Source: Manduca sexta
Taxonomy: Eukaryota > Arthropoda > Insecta > Lepidoptera > Sphingidae
Assembly: GCF_014839805.1 (NCBI RefSeq)
Contig: NC_051131.1
Coordinates: 14,744,913-14,808,912 of the forward strand
Direction of reading: 5' to 3'
Length of the DNA: 64,000 nucleotides
The number at the start of each line of letters is the position of its first letter. Within the stretch, counting starts at the first letter, position 1. Positions 24,361 through 38,500 of this stretch are shown one piece after another. The notes beneath the pieces are model-generated. The model did not search any database and was not told the DNA's origin. It saw only the letters and a program-made list of their open reading frames with translations. A program made the position numbers and the translations under genes.

Positions 24361-25486
24361 ATGTATAGCGCCTTAAATCAATCAGAAGTAGTATATTCGT
24401 GCACGCGCAAACAGTTTTTGCATATTTCTCCAGCGCACAATTTATATGCCGATAACTATCTCTAAAAACACTAGACTAGAAATTTCATATTATCTCTACC
24501 AAAGAGGCGTAGACACATCGATATACGGAACCAGTTATCGACATCGATAAATATTGATAGGTCATAGACCATAAACTAACAATAAAATTGTATTTTATAA
24601 TCATAACAAAATTATTAAATAATAATTTATGTTTCTACTTAAGTATTGATTTTTTAAATTGGTTTCCTAAGAGATAAGATTCGCTAGCTTCAGCTTAGTG
24701 CTGTTCACCCATATATAGACTACAAACTAAGCTAGGTTACTACGCCGCAATGTTACAGTAATATGAAAATTGTTCTATTTAGTTTAGACTAGAAATAAAA
24801 TAAATAATTAACATTGATACTAATTCTCTACACCACGATAGGCATGCGACAGCGGCGTACATACAACATCCACTACATATATACAGATATTATGACAGGA
24901 ATAAAATTCTACATATTGAAATCGATAAGTTTTGTTATCACTATGTTTACAGTTTTGAAAATGACTCACGTTAAATAAGTCTTGTTACGTATAATCTTAA
25001 CGATAACTAATCATTTGAATTTATATCGATTACTGAAGAAGAAAATTATCGATTTCAATATATAGAATCGTTGAACTACCCATAAATAATCGCTATATCA
25101 CATTATAATTATCTACTGGTTACAAGTAGAAATCGATATTTTTTTAAGTTTGGTCCTTAAATTTATTTATTATACGCATCTCGATTAAGATTTTTCAGTG
25201 ACTACAAGGGATGTACATAATTTTCAAGTTTATATAGAGTTACCGATAAAAATATTGCAACAATGAATGATATACAATACTTATTTCTAAACTTCGTAAT
25301 TAAATACTTATCGTCAATTATTGTTGACTAAGTCATATATTTACAGACTTAATTATCGACTTACCACAACTTTGTTGGCAGTTAACGGTTCTTATATCGA
25401 AAGAGTTCCGATTTCCATAGAAGTTGATTATAAGTTATCTGTTTAAATTGAATGGGTCTCCGAAATGTACTACATTATTTTTTTTT

Positions 25487-25570
25487 CTAGCCTTTTTAAT
25501 GTTGAAACCAGAAGGTTTACCTGATAAACGTCACGCCTGTCTATAAACAGCAGCAACACTATAACAATAC
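25487..25570. mobile_element. decayed interspersed repeat fragment
   Basis: AAGGTTTACCTGATAAACGTCACGCCTGTCTATAAACAGCAGCAACAC-like text resembles the repeat at 13580-13734 in the same order but with many changes. It is a fragment only, in the 3' flank of Vps13D. Confidence 0.35.
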
Positions 25571-25903
25571 TCGGCTGTGTTTTAATGCCACGTGCATTTT
25601 GGAGTCCATTCTTCAATAGTATTAACGACGTCTCGTAGAATTCACGAAGTATTATACAGAGTGCTAGTCTTTTAAGTCGATATTAATTCAGTCGATTAAT
25701 CATGTCATTAGTGTATTAAATATTTAGTAAACTAGTGACGGCTATTCCTTATTCGTCAGCTTTTTAAGTAAAGATAGATTTGTTGATAGTGTCGACAAGT
25801 TTCAAATGTGCTATATATCGTATGTGTATCAATACATGATAGCAGTCGTATCTTCTATACCATTATTGTCGGTGGTGCGCCGGTGAGTTTACCCGTGTTG
25901 TCC

Positions 25904-26504
25904 CTAGAGGTCAGTGTGCGGGTGCAGCGTGTGCGCATGCTCGTGGTACAGCTGGCGCGCGTAGGCGGCGTGGCGCGCGACCCACGCCGCCAGCTCCTCG
26001 CTGTCGCACTGCACGCGCGGCCGCCGCACCGCCTCCGCGGCCCCCGCGCCTCCCGCGCCCCCCGCACCCGCCGCGCTCGCCCCGCCGCCCGCGCCGCCAC
26101 CGCGCACGCCCAGCTCCACGAAGTACGCGCCGTCCGCACACACCACCGAACAGGATACTAAGTTGCTACAAGTATAATATTTGATTACGACAATTATAGG
26201 TTTACGTAATGTTGTTAGTGTAAGTGAACTGTTCAGCGCGTACCTGAGGTGCGTCTCCATGACGACGTGCGGCGTGTCGTGCTTGCAGGTGAAGATGCGC
26301 AGGTAGGTGTCGGAGAGCAGCGCGCGGATGTCGTGTGGCGCGTCTCGCACGTTGCGGTGCGCCACAAAGCGCTCGGAGCCACCCGCCAGTGCGCGCAGCA
26401 ACGCCGCACCGTGCGCATGCGCGCCGCTGTAGCGCGGCACCAGTCCGCCCGCGCCCGCGCACCACCGCGGCCCGCGCACGCGCTCCGGCACCCACTTATC
26501 AGAC
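25904..26504 (-). CDS. Vps13D: Vps13D exons 67-68: PH-like C-terminus and stop
   Basis: Exons 26504-26244 and 26165-25904 (partial residues 3930-4103). Exon 67 has VRGPRWCAGAGGLVPRYSGA, the VPS13 RxRxPR....GL.PRY signature, then LSDTYLRIFTCKHDTPHVVM. The splice reads THL-S-NLVSCS in phase. Exon 68 has a Gly/Ala low-complexity loop (RGGGAGGGASAAGAGGAGGA) inside the PH-like fold, then QCDSEELAAWVARHAAYARQ and a stop at 25906-25904. The loop is an insertion relative to what I recall of the family. The stop is followed by AT-rich 3' flank. Confidence 0.92.
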
Positions 26505-29500
26505 CTGATTACAAATAAGTCTGATTGAAATCAATGCTTATTCATTATAATGTGTTAGAGGTTATTTACATTTCTTATATATTTTTTATTTAAATCTTTC
26601 TAAATTACTATTTTCTATTCGTTAGGAAGCTACAATACCACAGACAGACATATAGATACACACATTAAACTTATAACATCACCATGTCTGCACTTCAATA
26701 AAACGAGTACAAATTACCTGCGGCTAGTATCTCTGAGTGCGGAGGCGGTCTCGGCGGCGAGGTCGAGCACGCCGATGACGGGCTTGGTGACGGTGCCCAC
26801 GAGCCCCTTGCCCACGCCGGCGATGAACCCGCCCAACCCCTCCTGCGTCGCGCCTTCGTAGCTGTGCTTCACTAGGGATGTCATGCCGCCTGCACCACAC
26901 CACATATTTATATATTATAAAAGAATCTGTTCCACCAGGGTGGGTATAGTATTTCATAATAAGTTAACATTAAAAGCTTAGATACTGTGATGGCATTACT
27001 TGAAGCCAAGCTCCCAATACTCGTGTCTAAGTTGGCCAAAATGTGGCGCGGCACTCATGACTAAGTTCAGTCCGGTACGGTGAGCGTGATAGTTACCGAG
27101 TATGCCGAGGCCGAGGCCGCGGAAGCCGGCCGCGATGTGGTGCCCGCGCGCGGCGCTGCGGATGCGCCGGCGCGTCTCCTCGTGCGCCTCGTCCCATACC
27201 ACGCGCTCCAGCCCGTCGCCCAGCGACTCTGAACACACAACACCCGTGTCGAATGAAACATCATGGATTCCATTTCCGAACAGAGACATGACGACAACTA
27301 ATTTGGAAGTCTATTGTCAAAATCATTTTATTAAATCAGGATTTGTAACTAATAATATGCAGTAACTTGACACGAGACAAAATACCGATCTCGTCATACC
27401 TGAAACCTTAGCGGCGGAGTTAGAGATGCCGTGAGTGACATTTTTCAGCAGCGCACCAACATTGCCCTCTAACAGGAGTCCGCTGACTCCCTCCGACACA
27501 TCCGCCACGAATCCCAGCGGGTTGCCGAGGAAATCCACAGAGCCCAAAATCTTGGCCGCCTGCCACTTCAGCTCCTGATAACCAACGTACAAACATAATT
27601 ATGAGAACATATTTATGAGATCGATAATGTTGAGTGTGTTCACAATTTTTGGTGATCCAAAATATAATTACTTTGAGTATGTCGTATACGACACAGATTC
27701 CTGTCTTAGCATAGAGTTAAATCAATAGAAATATGTAATGGCCGTTATTTTACATAATGCTCAATGAAATATGAAGAGCTAAAATACTGACGTCTTTGAA
27801 GTGTGCGAGCATCTGCCGTCCGAGGTATGAGGCGGTGTCGAACACGTGCATGCGCACGAACGGCTCGAGCTCGACGGCCGCGTCCTCGAACTTGATCAGC
27901 GTCAGCCCGAGCCGACGCTTCAGCGCACTCAGCGAGCTCTCCAGCTTGTTCGCCGTGCACATCGACAGACGAATCTGAGGTATAACAAGTATTAAAACAC
28001 TTCACATATCCTTATCCTAACGAACTTGTTTAGCAAACAAATAGTTTGGGAGTGAAAATCGAAACTATAAGCCTTTTGCTTTAGAGTCTTGAACGATTAC
28101 AGTTCTAACGATAAGTATGACAAAAATAGTTACTAAATGGTGTAGACATAGTCAAAGTATGTTGTGTGCGAAATGGTTATAGCAGAGACAAGACGCATAG
28201 GATTTTCATACAAAAGCATAAAAGTTGTTCGGAAACATTATAATTAAATGATGTTATCGAATGACAATCGATAAATTGATCACCTAGCAAAAAAAACCAT
28301 TTTGCTATTGCTTTCATGTTTGTAGCAAAATAATTATGTTGAACGAATCCTTGCAAATGTGAGACCGATACATAAACTGGCAGGCATAAAAAATTAGACA
28401 GGCTTAAATAATTGCGGCGAGCGTCAAAAATTGTAACGTTTTAAATTGATGTGTAGTGTTTATCACAATCAAATTGCACGGTAGTAAAACCACAGTACGG
28501 TAATCACGTCAAGCCATGCCAAAATTAAAGAACCAGTAGTTGGTTGGTCTTGTCATAGCATAAGGAGCACAATCGCGTTGTTTTGTCGATCCTTCGTAGT
28601 ATTACGTACACTTTCATAATTTCTTTGTGCTTCAAAAGCACAGGCACATAATTGTACCCATTGACCTCGCAACCTGTACAAAAATCTACAATTAACGATT
28701 TTTTGAATCAATTGATATTGAGCCTTATGAACAGGAATTTTGCATAAGCAGGGTACACACAGTAATGAGTAGTAACTAGCCACACAAATAAAAAAACACA
28801 CACAACGTAAATCTAACCTTTTTGCACGTCAAGAGCTGAACGCATAAAACAAAACGTGTTCGTTAACGGCATGGCAAGTGAGCGAGACAGTGACCCGGCA
28901 AACAAGCACTGGCTTCACTTTGACTATAAAAGCTGGCTGAAGAGATCGAACAACAAATAAAACTCAACGTTATATACTACCATTTATGGTCGATATTTCT
29001 ATGATAAAACGACACAATCCCAGAGACACGTAGTAGCGTGTAATTTTCGATGAATCGTAATCTAGTGACGGTAAGGTTGAGTTTTAATTGTTATTGAATA
29101 ATATCTTGGCGGCCGCTCTGTGCGTGGACACTGACTAAGCATTCATGCCGCTAAATCAGTATGTGTTTCATCACATCAGTTGTTGTACATACATTAGTAA
29201 GGCTTATTTTTTATTAAAATGGTTGTTTTATTTACGACGACTTAGAAATTATGCTTAAGCTAACCGTAACTAAGTAATCCGTGTCCGATACTTCGCTTAC
29301 ATCTAAGAATATGAACAGTATTAGTGATCGATATCAATAATCGAATGCAACTCGCGAAATGACCCTTATTGACCTTTCGTGTTCCAGTTTTCGAGTCACC
29401 AATTTCGATCACGCAACTCTAAGATTATACTGAAATGCTCATGGATTACAATTAGAGATGATAAAAACCATTTGAAAGTATCGATAAAAAGTAAAATGAT

Positions 29501-32500
29501 CGACATAGCGTACCTGGCTGGGTATGATCTTGATCAGCGCGAAGTAGTATCTGGTGGCGTGCAGCGCGGTGAGCTCGTCGAGCATGCGCCGCGTCTCGTA
29601 GTCCGCCTCGTCCACCTGCTCCTGCGCACTGTCCTCGTCCTCCACCCACGCCCACGCCCACAGCTGCAGGATCAGCCTGCCGACCAGATTGTATAAGTAA
29701 TTGTTATGTAGTGCATTATAAACTACCGTGGTATATACCGTCAGAGAAACACCTTAGTCTAGTCTCGCAGTTGTATAAATAAAGTATGTTTTTTTTTTCA
29801 TCTAAATAGTAAACAGATATTAGGCAAAAATTTCAAATGTTAATAGAAGTGTCAGCGTGTATTGAAAAGATTTAACTATCTCGCTCGGACCCCTATATTC
29901 TACATGGCGTTACTTTACATGTGGTTAAAGCATTGTGCGTAAATGACCTCTCTTCGAGTCGTATGGCGAGCGGTCGCAGTCCGATGACGAGGTGTCTGAA
30001 GAAGTAAGCGTTGTAGCGCGACACCGGAGACTTCTGCAGCTCCACCGCCGCGTGCAGCGCCGGCATCGACGGACTGCCGCCGCCGCGCTCCGGCAGGCAG
30101 TACAGCAGCACCGGGCTGGGAGTGTCTACCAGCTGTAACAAGGGATAGTGAAACTTTAAATTTCTTCTACTACTTTACAAAAGCTTTTTATGTTGACGGG
30201 TTGGTCACATTTAGGGCGAATAACTCCAATAATTAAAAATATATTAATGTTAGTGGGCATTGAAAAAATTGGCAGTCGTATAGGGGGTTTAAGAATATCA
30301 GTAAACACGATGCGGACCTGATTATCCCACTGCATGTTGGTGACGGAGAGCGTGAGCGTGCGGTGCTTGGCGGCGACGGTGAGCGACAGCGCCACTCCCG
30401 CGAACAGCGCGTGCACCAGCTCCGCCGGCGGCGACCGCGCCACCAGCGACACCGACAGCCCCGCCACCGCCACGCGCGCCTCCCACTCGCGCCCGGACGA
30501 CTCCTCCGATTGCTCCTCTTCTGAGTCTTCGATCCACCCAGACTCCTGGATACCAGCATATTATTAAATATTTATATAATAGGTGATTTTTTATTAAAGA
30601 AAAAAATGACATTGTTATGTATTATGTGTATACTGACGGGGTCCTGATGGTCGTGTATGGAGACGGTGCGCGTGGGTCCGTCGGCGGCGAGCGCGAGGTG
30701 CAGGCGGCCGGAGCCGGGGCGCAGCGTGTGCCACGCCACGGCCTGCTCGGGCGGCGGCACGGGCCCCGCGCAGGCGCGCGCCGGCAGCGCCAGCACGACG
30801 CGCGCGCCGGCCGTCAGCGCCAGCAGCGACGTGCCCTCGGGCTGCACGCACAGGTTGCGGTGCGCGCACGCCATGCGGCCCGGCGCCACCACGCGCCACG
30901 CCTGCGTCGACGCGCGCCGCGGGTCCGCGCGCCGCAGCACCAGCGGGGACGCGCGGCCCGGCCGCGGCGCTGCCTCCTCTATGTCCAACACCTGCATGAC
31001 AAGCATTTATGTTAATAACACTAACACTTTTATGGAATTTCCGACCGTATAAACATGTAAAGCAGAAATTATATTTAACTTCAAATACTATCTAAAATTT
31101 ATTACCATGGCATGAGGCGATAAAGGTGCATCTTCAGAGAGCAACGCGTCTGTAGGTTGTGGCGGCGAGCTGCCCTCGTGGATTAGCTGATTGTTGGGAC
31201 CTCTTCGCCATAATTGTGACCTGGGTAAATAACATAAATTAAAGTCATCACGTATTGAAGGCGCTAAAGTCAAGCGCTATAAAATATTATAAACGTTGTT
31301 TAGCGAGCGACGAGACCATCAAACACTAAATTAGTATTCGTTTATCGTTGATACTGTATTATGCGAATAAATATGATGAAATAAATTGTCATATAAAAAA
31401 GTACTAAAATGAAACAGACCTGTCTCCATATCGTTTCCTGCCGAGCACGACGCGGTTGGATCCCATCGGCACCTCGAGCACGAGCGCGTTGTCGTCCGCG
31501 TGCGCTGCTTGCGACGTCTGCTTATCCGCACTGGTCACACTGGGATCCCTGTGTGCCCAAATAGTTAGTAATCCGTTAAATTAATTAATAATGATCGATT
31601 ACATGTGGTCGGATATAAAAACGTAGTCAAGTCATTTCAACAACACGCGTCATCGTATATCGCGACGACCCTAAATTGTAATTAAATGTGATTAGGAAGT
31701 TAAAGAGTTGTGTGTACTTTTTCATCGTGGCGGTGAAGACGACATAGATGAAGTTCTGATAGAGCAGCGTGTAGGCGGCGGGCAGCACGTCCAGCGGCAG
31801 CGTGGCGCGCGGCCCGCCCGGCGCCCGCAGCGCTAGCGCCGCCGCGCCCTCCGGCTCCGGCAGCGCCCAAGTAACCCGCGCGTGCGCACCCACCGCGCAC
31901 TCCTCCGCGCAACCCACCTATACCACACAAACATAATGTACTGCGAGACCGTTACTAATCAAAACAATCTTCGAAAGGGAAGTTCTAGTTTAAATATTCT
32001 TACCTGGTGGAACATGATGGAGACGGGCGAGTAGTTGTGTATGCGCAGCGGTGGCGGCGCGCACTCCGCGTCCGTCAACACCACGAACAGCGTCGCGCCC
32101 TGGCACACCACCTCCGCGCGGATCACCACGAACCGGCCGCCGGGCTCTCTGCAAACACAAAGTCTCACTCCTTATCATCGACTGCAAGCCAAAGCAATCG
32201 TTAAGATCCAAATTATGTCTGTGCTAACTTTGAATTTTTTTGGGTATACACTATACATGTAATATTATTAAGGAACGACACATTCAGAGAATTAAATATA
32301 CTATAAGATAGGTACGGTACCTGCAAGCGAGATGCAACGCTCTAGGCGCATCGATGCGGAAGCCACCGGACCAAGCGGTGAGCGGCGCGGCGCTGGCGCC
32401 GCTGGTGGCCAGCACGCGCACGCACAGCAGCTGCTCGCGCTCGTGCCGCGCCCAGTGCCACGGCAGGTAGCACCCCGACACCGCGCACACGTGCGTCGCC

Positions 32501-35500
32501 GTCGCGCCCGGGTCCGACTGCAACACGACACTCTTACATACTCGTGCACTGAACACTACAATTTACTTATACTGATCACTAGAATACCATGTACGGAAAT
32601 TATTTCGCAATTGTCCAGAGATACAGTATCTCTCATTGGTCGAAGGTATTCTTGGATTCAATTGCACTGCACTAAGGATAAATGGTTACCTGATAAGAAC
32701 AGTAATTCAGAGTATACATGTGCAACTTACTAGTGTAGTGGCGGCACACTTCTGCGCAAACTGCAGCGTATGCGAGGTGTTGTTGTGCAGCTGGTAGCGC
32801 GGCGCGAGTGTGACGATGTTGGTGTGTCGGTAGCGGCCGCGGCCGGCGCGCACGCGCACGCCCAGCGCCAGCACGCGCTCGCCGCCCTCCGACCGCGACA
32901 CCACGCGCTTCACGCACACGCCCGGGCCCAGACCGAACGGCGAGCACCACTGCGATAAATACAACTTAATATTTAATGAGGTATGTTGGAACGAACATCC
33001 ATAACCTTGCACAAATGCTAGAAAGTGGCATTTCTGTGGTAGCACTTTGTATATATTATGACTGTCTGTAAAACGGTACGTCCCGTCAATTGGAAAATCT
33101 TATTAATAAAATGAGCTTAAAACATAGCAGCGCACGGTGCAATACCTCTGGATTGCTGCAGAATCCCTTCCCGAGCCTGGCCGCCACGGTGGGCCCGCCG
33201 TCGGCCTCCGCGAAGGAGAAGAGCAGCGGCGCCACCATGCGCGCCACCTCGTGCTCGGCGAACTGCCCGGCCGCCTCCTGCGCGCTGCCCTCGGCGCGGA
33301 ACACCAGCGGCAGCCCCGTGCGGTTCACGAGCCAGTACGCCGCTGATATCGACACCTGCACGCACATCACTTGTATCGCAACAGTTCTTTTAGTGCATTT
33401 CTATTGATTAGCTTAACATCAACTCTATGAATGGTTTACATAGACTTTGTATTGTATGAATTATAATTTGTATAAAACACTAATCATATTATTAAGGACC
33501 TCACGGACTGTCCGCAACTGGGCCATCATCGGATCCTACAAGAATAATGACAATACCTTGACGCCGTCCGTTTTGCTGATGGAGACCCTGGCGTTGAGGT
33601 AGAGTCGGCGGCCGCGCGTGTCGCGTAGCTTGAGCCGCGCGGTGAAGGAGGTGGCGGCTGCGCCCGCGCCGCCCACGCACAGCGCCGTCGACCACATGAA
33701 ACCTTCCAGCTTCACGCTCACTTCTACGCCTTCTTCGACGTTCACCTAAGACGAATTAGGGTCCATAGATTTTATTATTTAAGAATACACAGTTACAGTG
33801 TACAGATAATTTTTTTTAATGTTTAAATGTCGGTAGAAAACATAAAATTAAAATTAATTAACCTTCAAATTATATAATTTATATTTACAGTAACGTCTTC
33901 TCACCTCATGGAACGGCCTGGTGTCTCCAGGTGAAACGTTGCCGGTAGCTCGGATGTCTCCTGAGGTAGTAGCCGCACGGTACTGCATCTCCAGCGGCAA
34001 CAAGTTCTCAAGTCGTAACTCTGGCACCAGAGTCAAAGTGTGACCCGCGATAGGTGGTCCCCGGTCCGGCGGGAACCGCTCGCGAACTATCACGCAGCAG
34101 AATCTATTGAAATAGTGTTTGCGTTAGTGTTGGTGGGAAGACTGAATCTAATGATTCAATGTTATGATGTTCTTTACAACAAGACTGGTTAGGATATTTG
34201 AAAATAATAGGGGTGGGTGCTGCAGATCACTCAACATTCGGTGACATGTGTACTCATGTACCGACATCATTCAATCAATCAAAGCTTATCGCCATTTACT
34301 ACGGTACGAAAGCATCACCAGGAGAACACCAGCTAACTCGATCTTGGACATTCCAGTGTTGGGCAGCTCGCATCCATTTCCTACCCTCAGCCTTTTTGAC
34401 GTGAAATGTGCCGGATGTATATAATAACTAGCTTTTGCCCGCGGCTCCGCCCGCGTTATAAAGTTTTTCAGGCTAAAGTTTTCCGTTATAAAAGTAGTAG
34501 TTTCCCGGGAACCTATGTTCTTCCCAAGATCTCAAACTGTCTCCATACCAAAATTCATCTTAATAGGTTGGGTAGTTTTTGAGTGTAACACGTTCAGGCA
34601 GACAGATGCAGCGGGGGCCTTTGTTTTATAATATATTTTTTAGAAATTTTTAAGAGAAACAATCCCGTCATACATCGTTGTTGCATAACTTTAACCGTTT
34701 ACGCAGCGCACGCAACGGAAGCTCTCAAAACAAATATTTTTTCCCCGTTTTTGCAACATGTTTCATTACTGCTCCGCTCCTATTGGTCATAGCGTGATGA
34801 TATACAGCCTATAGCACTCCACAAATAAAGGGCTATCCAACTCAAAACGAATTTTTCAGTTCAAACTGGTAGTTCCTGAGATTAGCCATTACTGCTTCGC
34901 TCCTATTGGTCATAGCTTGATGATATATAACTTAGAGCACTCCACGAACAAAGGGCTATCCAACGCAAAAAGAATTTTTCAGTTTGGACCGGTAGTTCCT
35001 GAGATTAGCCATTACTGCTCCGCTCCTATTGGGTATAGCATGATGATATATAGCCTATAGCACTACACGAATAAAGGGCTATCCAACGCAAAAAGAATTT
35101 TTCAGTTTGGACCGGTAGTTCCTGAGATTAGCCATTACTGCTCCGCTCCTATTCGGTATAGCGTGATGATATATAGCCTATAGCACTCCACGAACAAAGG
35201 GCTATCCAACGCAAAAAGAATTTTTCAGTTTGGACCGGTAGTTCCTGAGATTAGCCATTACTGCTCCGCTCCTATTCGGTATAGCGTGATGATATATAGC
35301 CTATAGCACTCCACGAACAAAGGGCTATCCAACGCAAAAAGAATTTTTCAGTTTGGACCGGTAGTTCCTGAGATTAGCCATTACTGCTCCGCTCCTATTC
35401 GGTATAGCGTGATGATATATAGCCTATAGCACTCCACGAACAAAGGGCTATCCAACGCAAAAAGAATTTTTCAGTTTGGACTGGTAGTTCCTGAGATTAG

Positions 35501-38500
35501 CGCGTTCAAACAAACAAACAAACTCTTCAGCTTTATATAATAGTACTAGCCACATTTTAAAAATTGAATTGAATTGATATATTTAATGCTACTGAAGATT
35601 TTACACGAATGCTGTTATATGAGTAATAGTAAATGCTGTTGTGCTAATGCAGTTTGTGCTAAATTGGCGCTAACAACATATATTAAGAGGAATTCTACGG
35701 ACCTTCCATCATAAAATTTGTTGCAAAATCGTTAAGGCATTAACTCAATTTTTTTTTTATTTAGTTAAATAATGTGACGAGGATGCCGTTTATCTGATGA
35801 TTAACCGTTTACGCAGCGCACGCAACGGAAGCTCTCAAAACTAATAATTTTTCCCCTTTTTTGCAACATGTTTCATTGCTGCTCCGCTCCTATTGGTCAT
35901 AGCGAGATGATATATAGCCTATAACACTCCGGGATCAAAGGGCTATCCAACACAAAAATAATTTTTCAGTTCAAACCGGTAGTTCGTGAGATTAGCCATT
36001 ACTGCTCCGCTCCTATTGGCCATAGCGTGATGATATATAACTTAGAGCACTCCACGAACAAAGGGCTATCCAACGCAAAAAGAATTTTTCAGTTTGGACC
36101 GGTAGTTCCTGAGATTAGCCATTACTGCTCCGCTCCTATTGGGTATAGCATGATGATATATAGCCTATAGCACTACACGAATAAAGGGCTATCCAACGCA
36201 AAAAGAATTTTTCAGTTTGGACCGGTAGTTCCTGAGATTAGCCATTACTGCTCCGCTCCTATTCGGTATAGCGTGATGATATATAGCCTATAGCACTCCA
36301 CGAACAAAGGGCTATCCAACGCAAAAAGAATTTTTCAGTTTGGACCGGTAGTTCCTGAGATTAGCCATTACTGCTCCGCTCCTATTCGGTATAGCGTGAT
36401 GATATATAGCCTATAGCACTCCACGAACAAAGGGCTATCCAACGCAAAAAGAATTTTTCAGTTTGGACCGGTAGTTCCTGAGATTAGCCATTACTGCTCC
36501 GCTCCTATTCGGTATAGCGTGATGATATATAGCCTATAGCACTCCACGAACAAAGGGCTATCCAACGCAAAAAGAATTTTTCAGTTTGGACCGGTAGTTC
36601 CTGAGATTAGCCATTACTGCTCCGCTCCTATTCGGTATAGCGTGATGATATATAGCCTATAGCACTCCACGAACAAAGGGCTATCCAACGCAAAAAGAAT
36701 TTTTCAGTTTGGACCGGTAGTTCCTGAGATTAGCCATTACTGCTCCGCTCCTATTCGGTATAGCGTGATGATATATAGCCTATAGCACTCCACGAACAAA
36801 GGGCTATCCAACGCAAAAGAATTTTTCAGTTTGGACTGGTAGTTCCTGAGATTAGCGCGTTCAAACAAACAAACAAACTCTTCAGCTTTATATAATAGTA
36901 CTAGCCACATTTTAAAAATTGAATTGAATTGATATATTTAATGCTACTGAAGATTTTACACGAATGCTGTTATATGAGTAATAGTAAATGCTGTTGTGCT
37001 AATGCAGTTTGTGCTAAATTGGCGCTAACAACATATATTAAGAGGAATTCTACGGACCTTCCATCATAAAATTTGTTGCAAAATCGTTAAGGCATTAACT
37101 CAATTTTTTTTTTATTTAGTTAAATAATGTGACGAGGATGCCGTTTATCTGATGATTAACCATTTACGCAGCGCACGCAACGGAAGCTCTCAAAACTAAT
37201 AATTTTTCCCCTTTTTTGCAACATGTTTCATTGCTGCTCCGCTCCTATTGGTCATAGCGAGATGATATATAGCCTATAACACTCCGGGATCAAAGGGCTA
37301 TCCAACACAAAAATAATTTTTCAGTTCAAACCGGTAGTTCGTGAGATTAGCCATTACTGCTCCGCTCCTATTGGCCATAGCGTGATGATATATAGCCTAT
37401 AGCGCTCCATAAATAAAGGGCTATCCAACACAAAACGAATTTTTCAGTTCAAACTGGTAGTTCCTGAGATTAGCCATTACTGCTCCGCTCCTATTGGTCA
37501 TAGCGTGATGATATATAGCCTATAGCACTACACTAATAAAGAGCTATCCAACACAAAAATATTTTTTCAGTTCGAACCGGTAGTTCCTGAGATTAGTCAT
37601 TACTGCTTCGCTCCTATTGGTCATAGCGTGATGATATATAGCCTATAGCACTCCACGAATAAAGGGCTATCCAACACAAAAAGAATTTTTCAGTTTGGAC
37701 CGGTAATTCCTGAGATTAGCCATTACTGCCCCGCTCCTATTGGGTATAGCGTGATGATATATAGCCTATAGCACTCCACGAACAAAGGGCTATCCAACGC
37801 AAAAAGAATTTTTCAATTTGGACTGGTAGTTCCTGAGATTAGCGCGTTCAAACAAACAAACAAACAAACAAACAAACAAACAAACAAACAAACTCTTCAG
37901 CTTTATATAATAGTACTAGCTTTTGCTCGCGGCTCCGCCCGCGTTATAAAGTTTTTCAGGCTAAAGTTTTCCGTTATAAAAATAGTAGTTTCCCGGGAGC
38001 CTTTGTTCTTCCCAGGGTCTCAAACTGTCTCCATACCAAATTTCATCTTAATACGTTAGGTAGTTTTTGAGTTTAACACGTTAAGGCAGACAGATGCAGC
38101 GGGGGCTTTGTTATATTATTTAGAACTTTTTTAAGTGAAACAATCCCGTCATACATCATTGTTGCATAAATTTAACCGTTTACGCAGCGCAGGCAACGGA
38201 AGCTCTCAAAACTCATAATTTTCCCCGTTTTTGCAACATGTTTCATTACTGCTCCGCTCCTATTGGTTATAGCATGATGATATATAGCCTAAAGCACTCC
38301 AGGAACAAAGGGCTATCCAACACAAAAGATTTTTTCAGTTCAAACCGGTAGTTCCTGAGATTAGCCATTACTGCTCCGCTCCTATTGGTCATAGCGTGAT
38401 GATATATAACTTTGAGCACTCCACAAACAAAGAACTATTCAACACAAAAATATTTTTTCAGTTCGAATCGGTAGTTCCTGAGATTAGCCATTACTGCTCC

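Larger units (their letters stand above)
19763..25903. other. AT-rich region, probable long 3' UTR of Vps13D plus repeats
   Basis: No convincing coding exon is seen between the two minus-strand genes. Candidate poly(A) signals for Vps13D (TTTATT on the plus strand) occur near 25161 and again near 20500, so the 3' UTR could be a few hundred bases or up to about 5 kb. The region holds a transposon bounded by 16-bp inverted repeats at 22574-23642, a MITE at 24189-24360 and a decayed repeat near 25487-25570. Several GTGACGTCA sites occur near 22750 and 23430. Confidence 0.45.

Noticed and set aside
25808..26161. 117-residue plus-strand ORF at the end of Vps13D
   Set aside because: Antisense of the last exon; Arg/Ala/Pro-rich as expected for the reverse of GC-rich code.
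30615..31052. Several long plus- and minus-strand frames over exon 59
   Set aside because: Only one minus-strand frame matches the ricin B-like region and joins exons 58 and 60 in phase. The others are composition artefacts.
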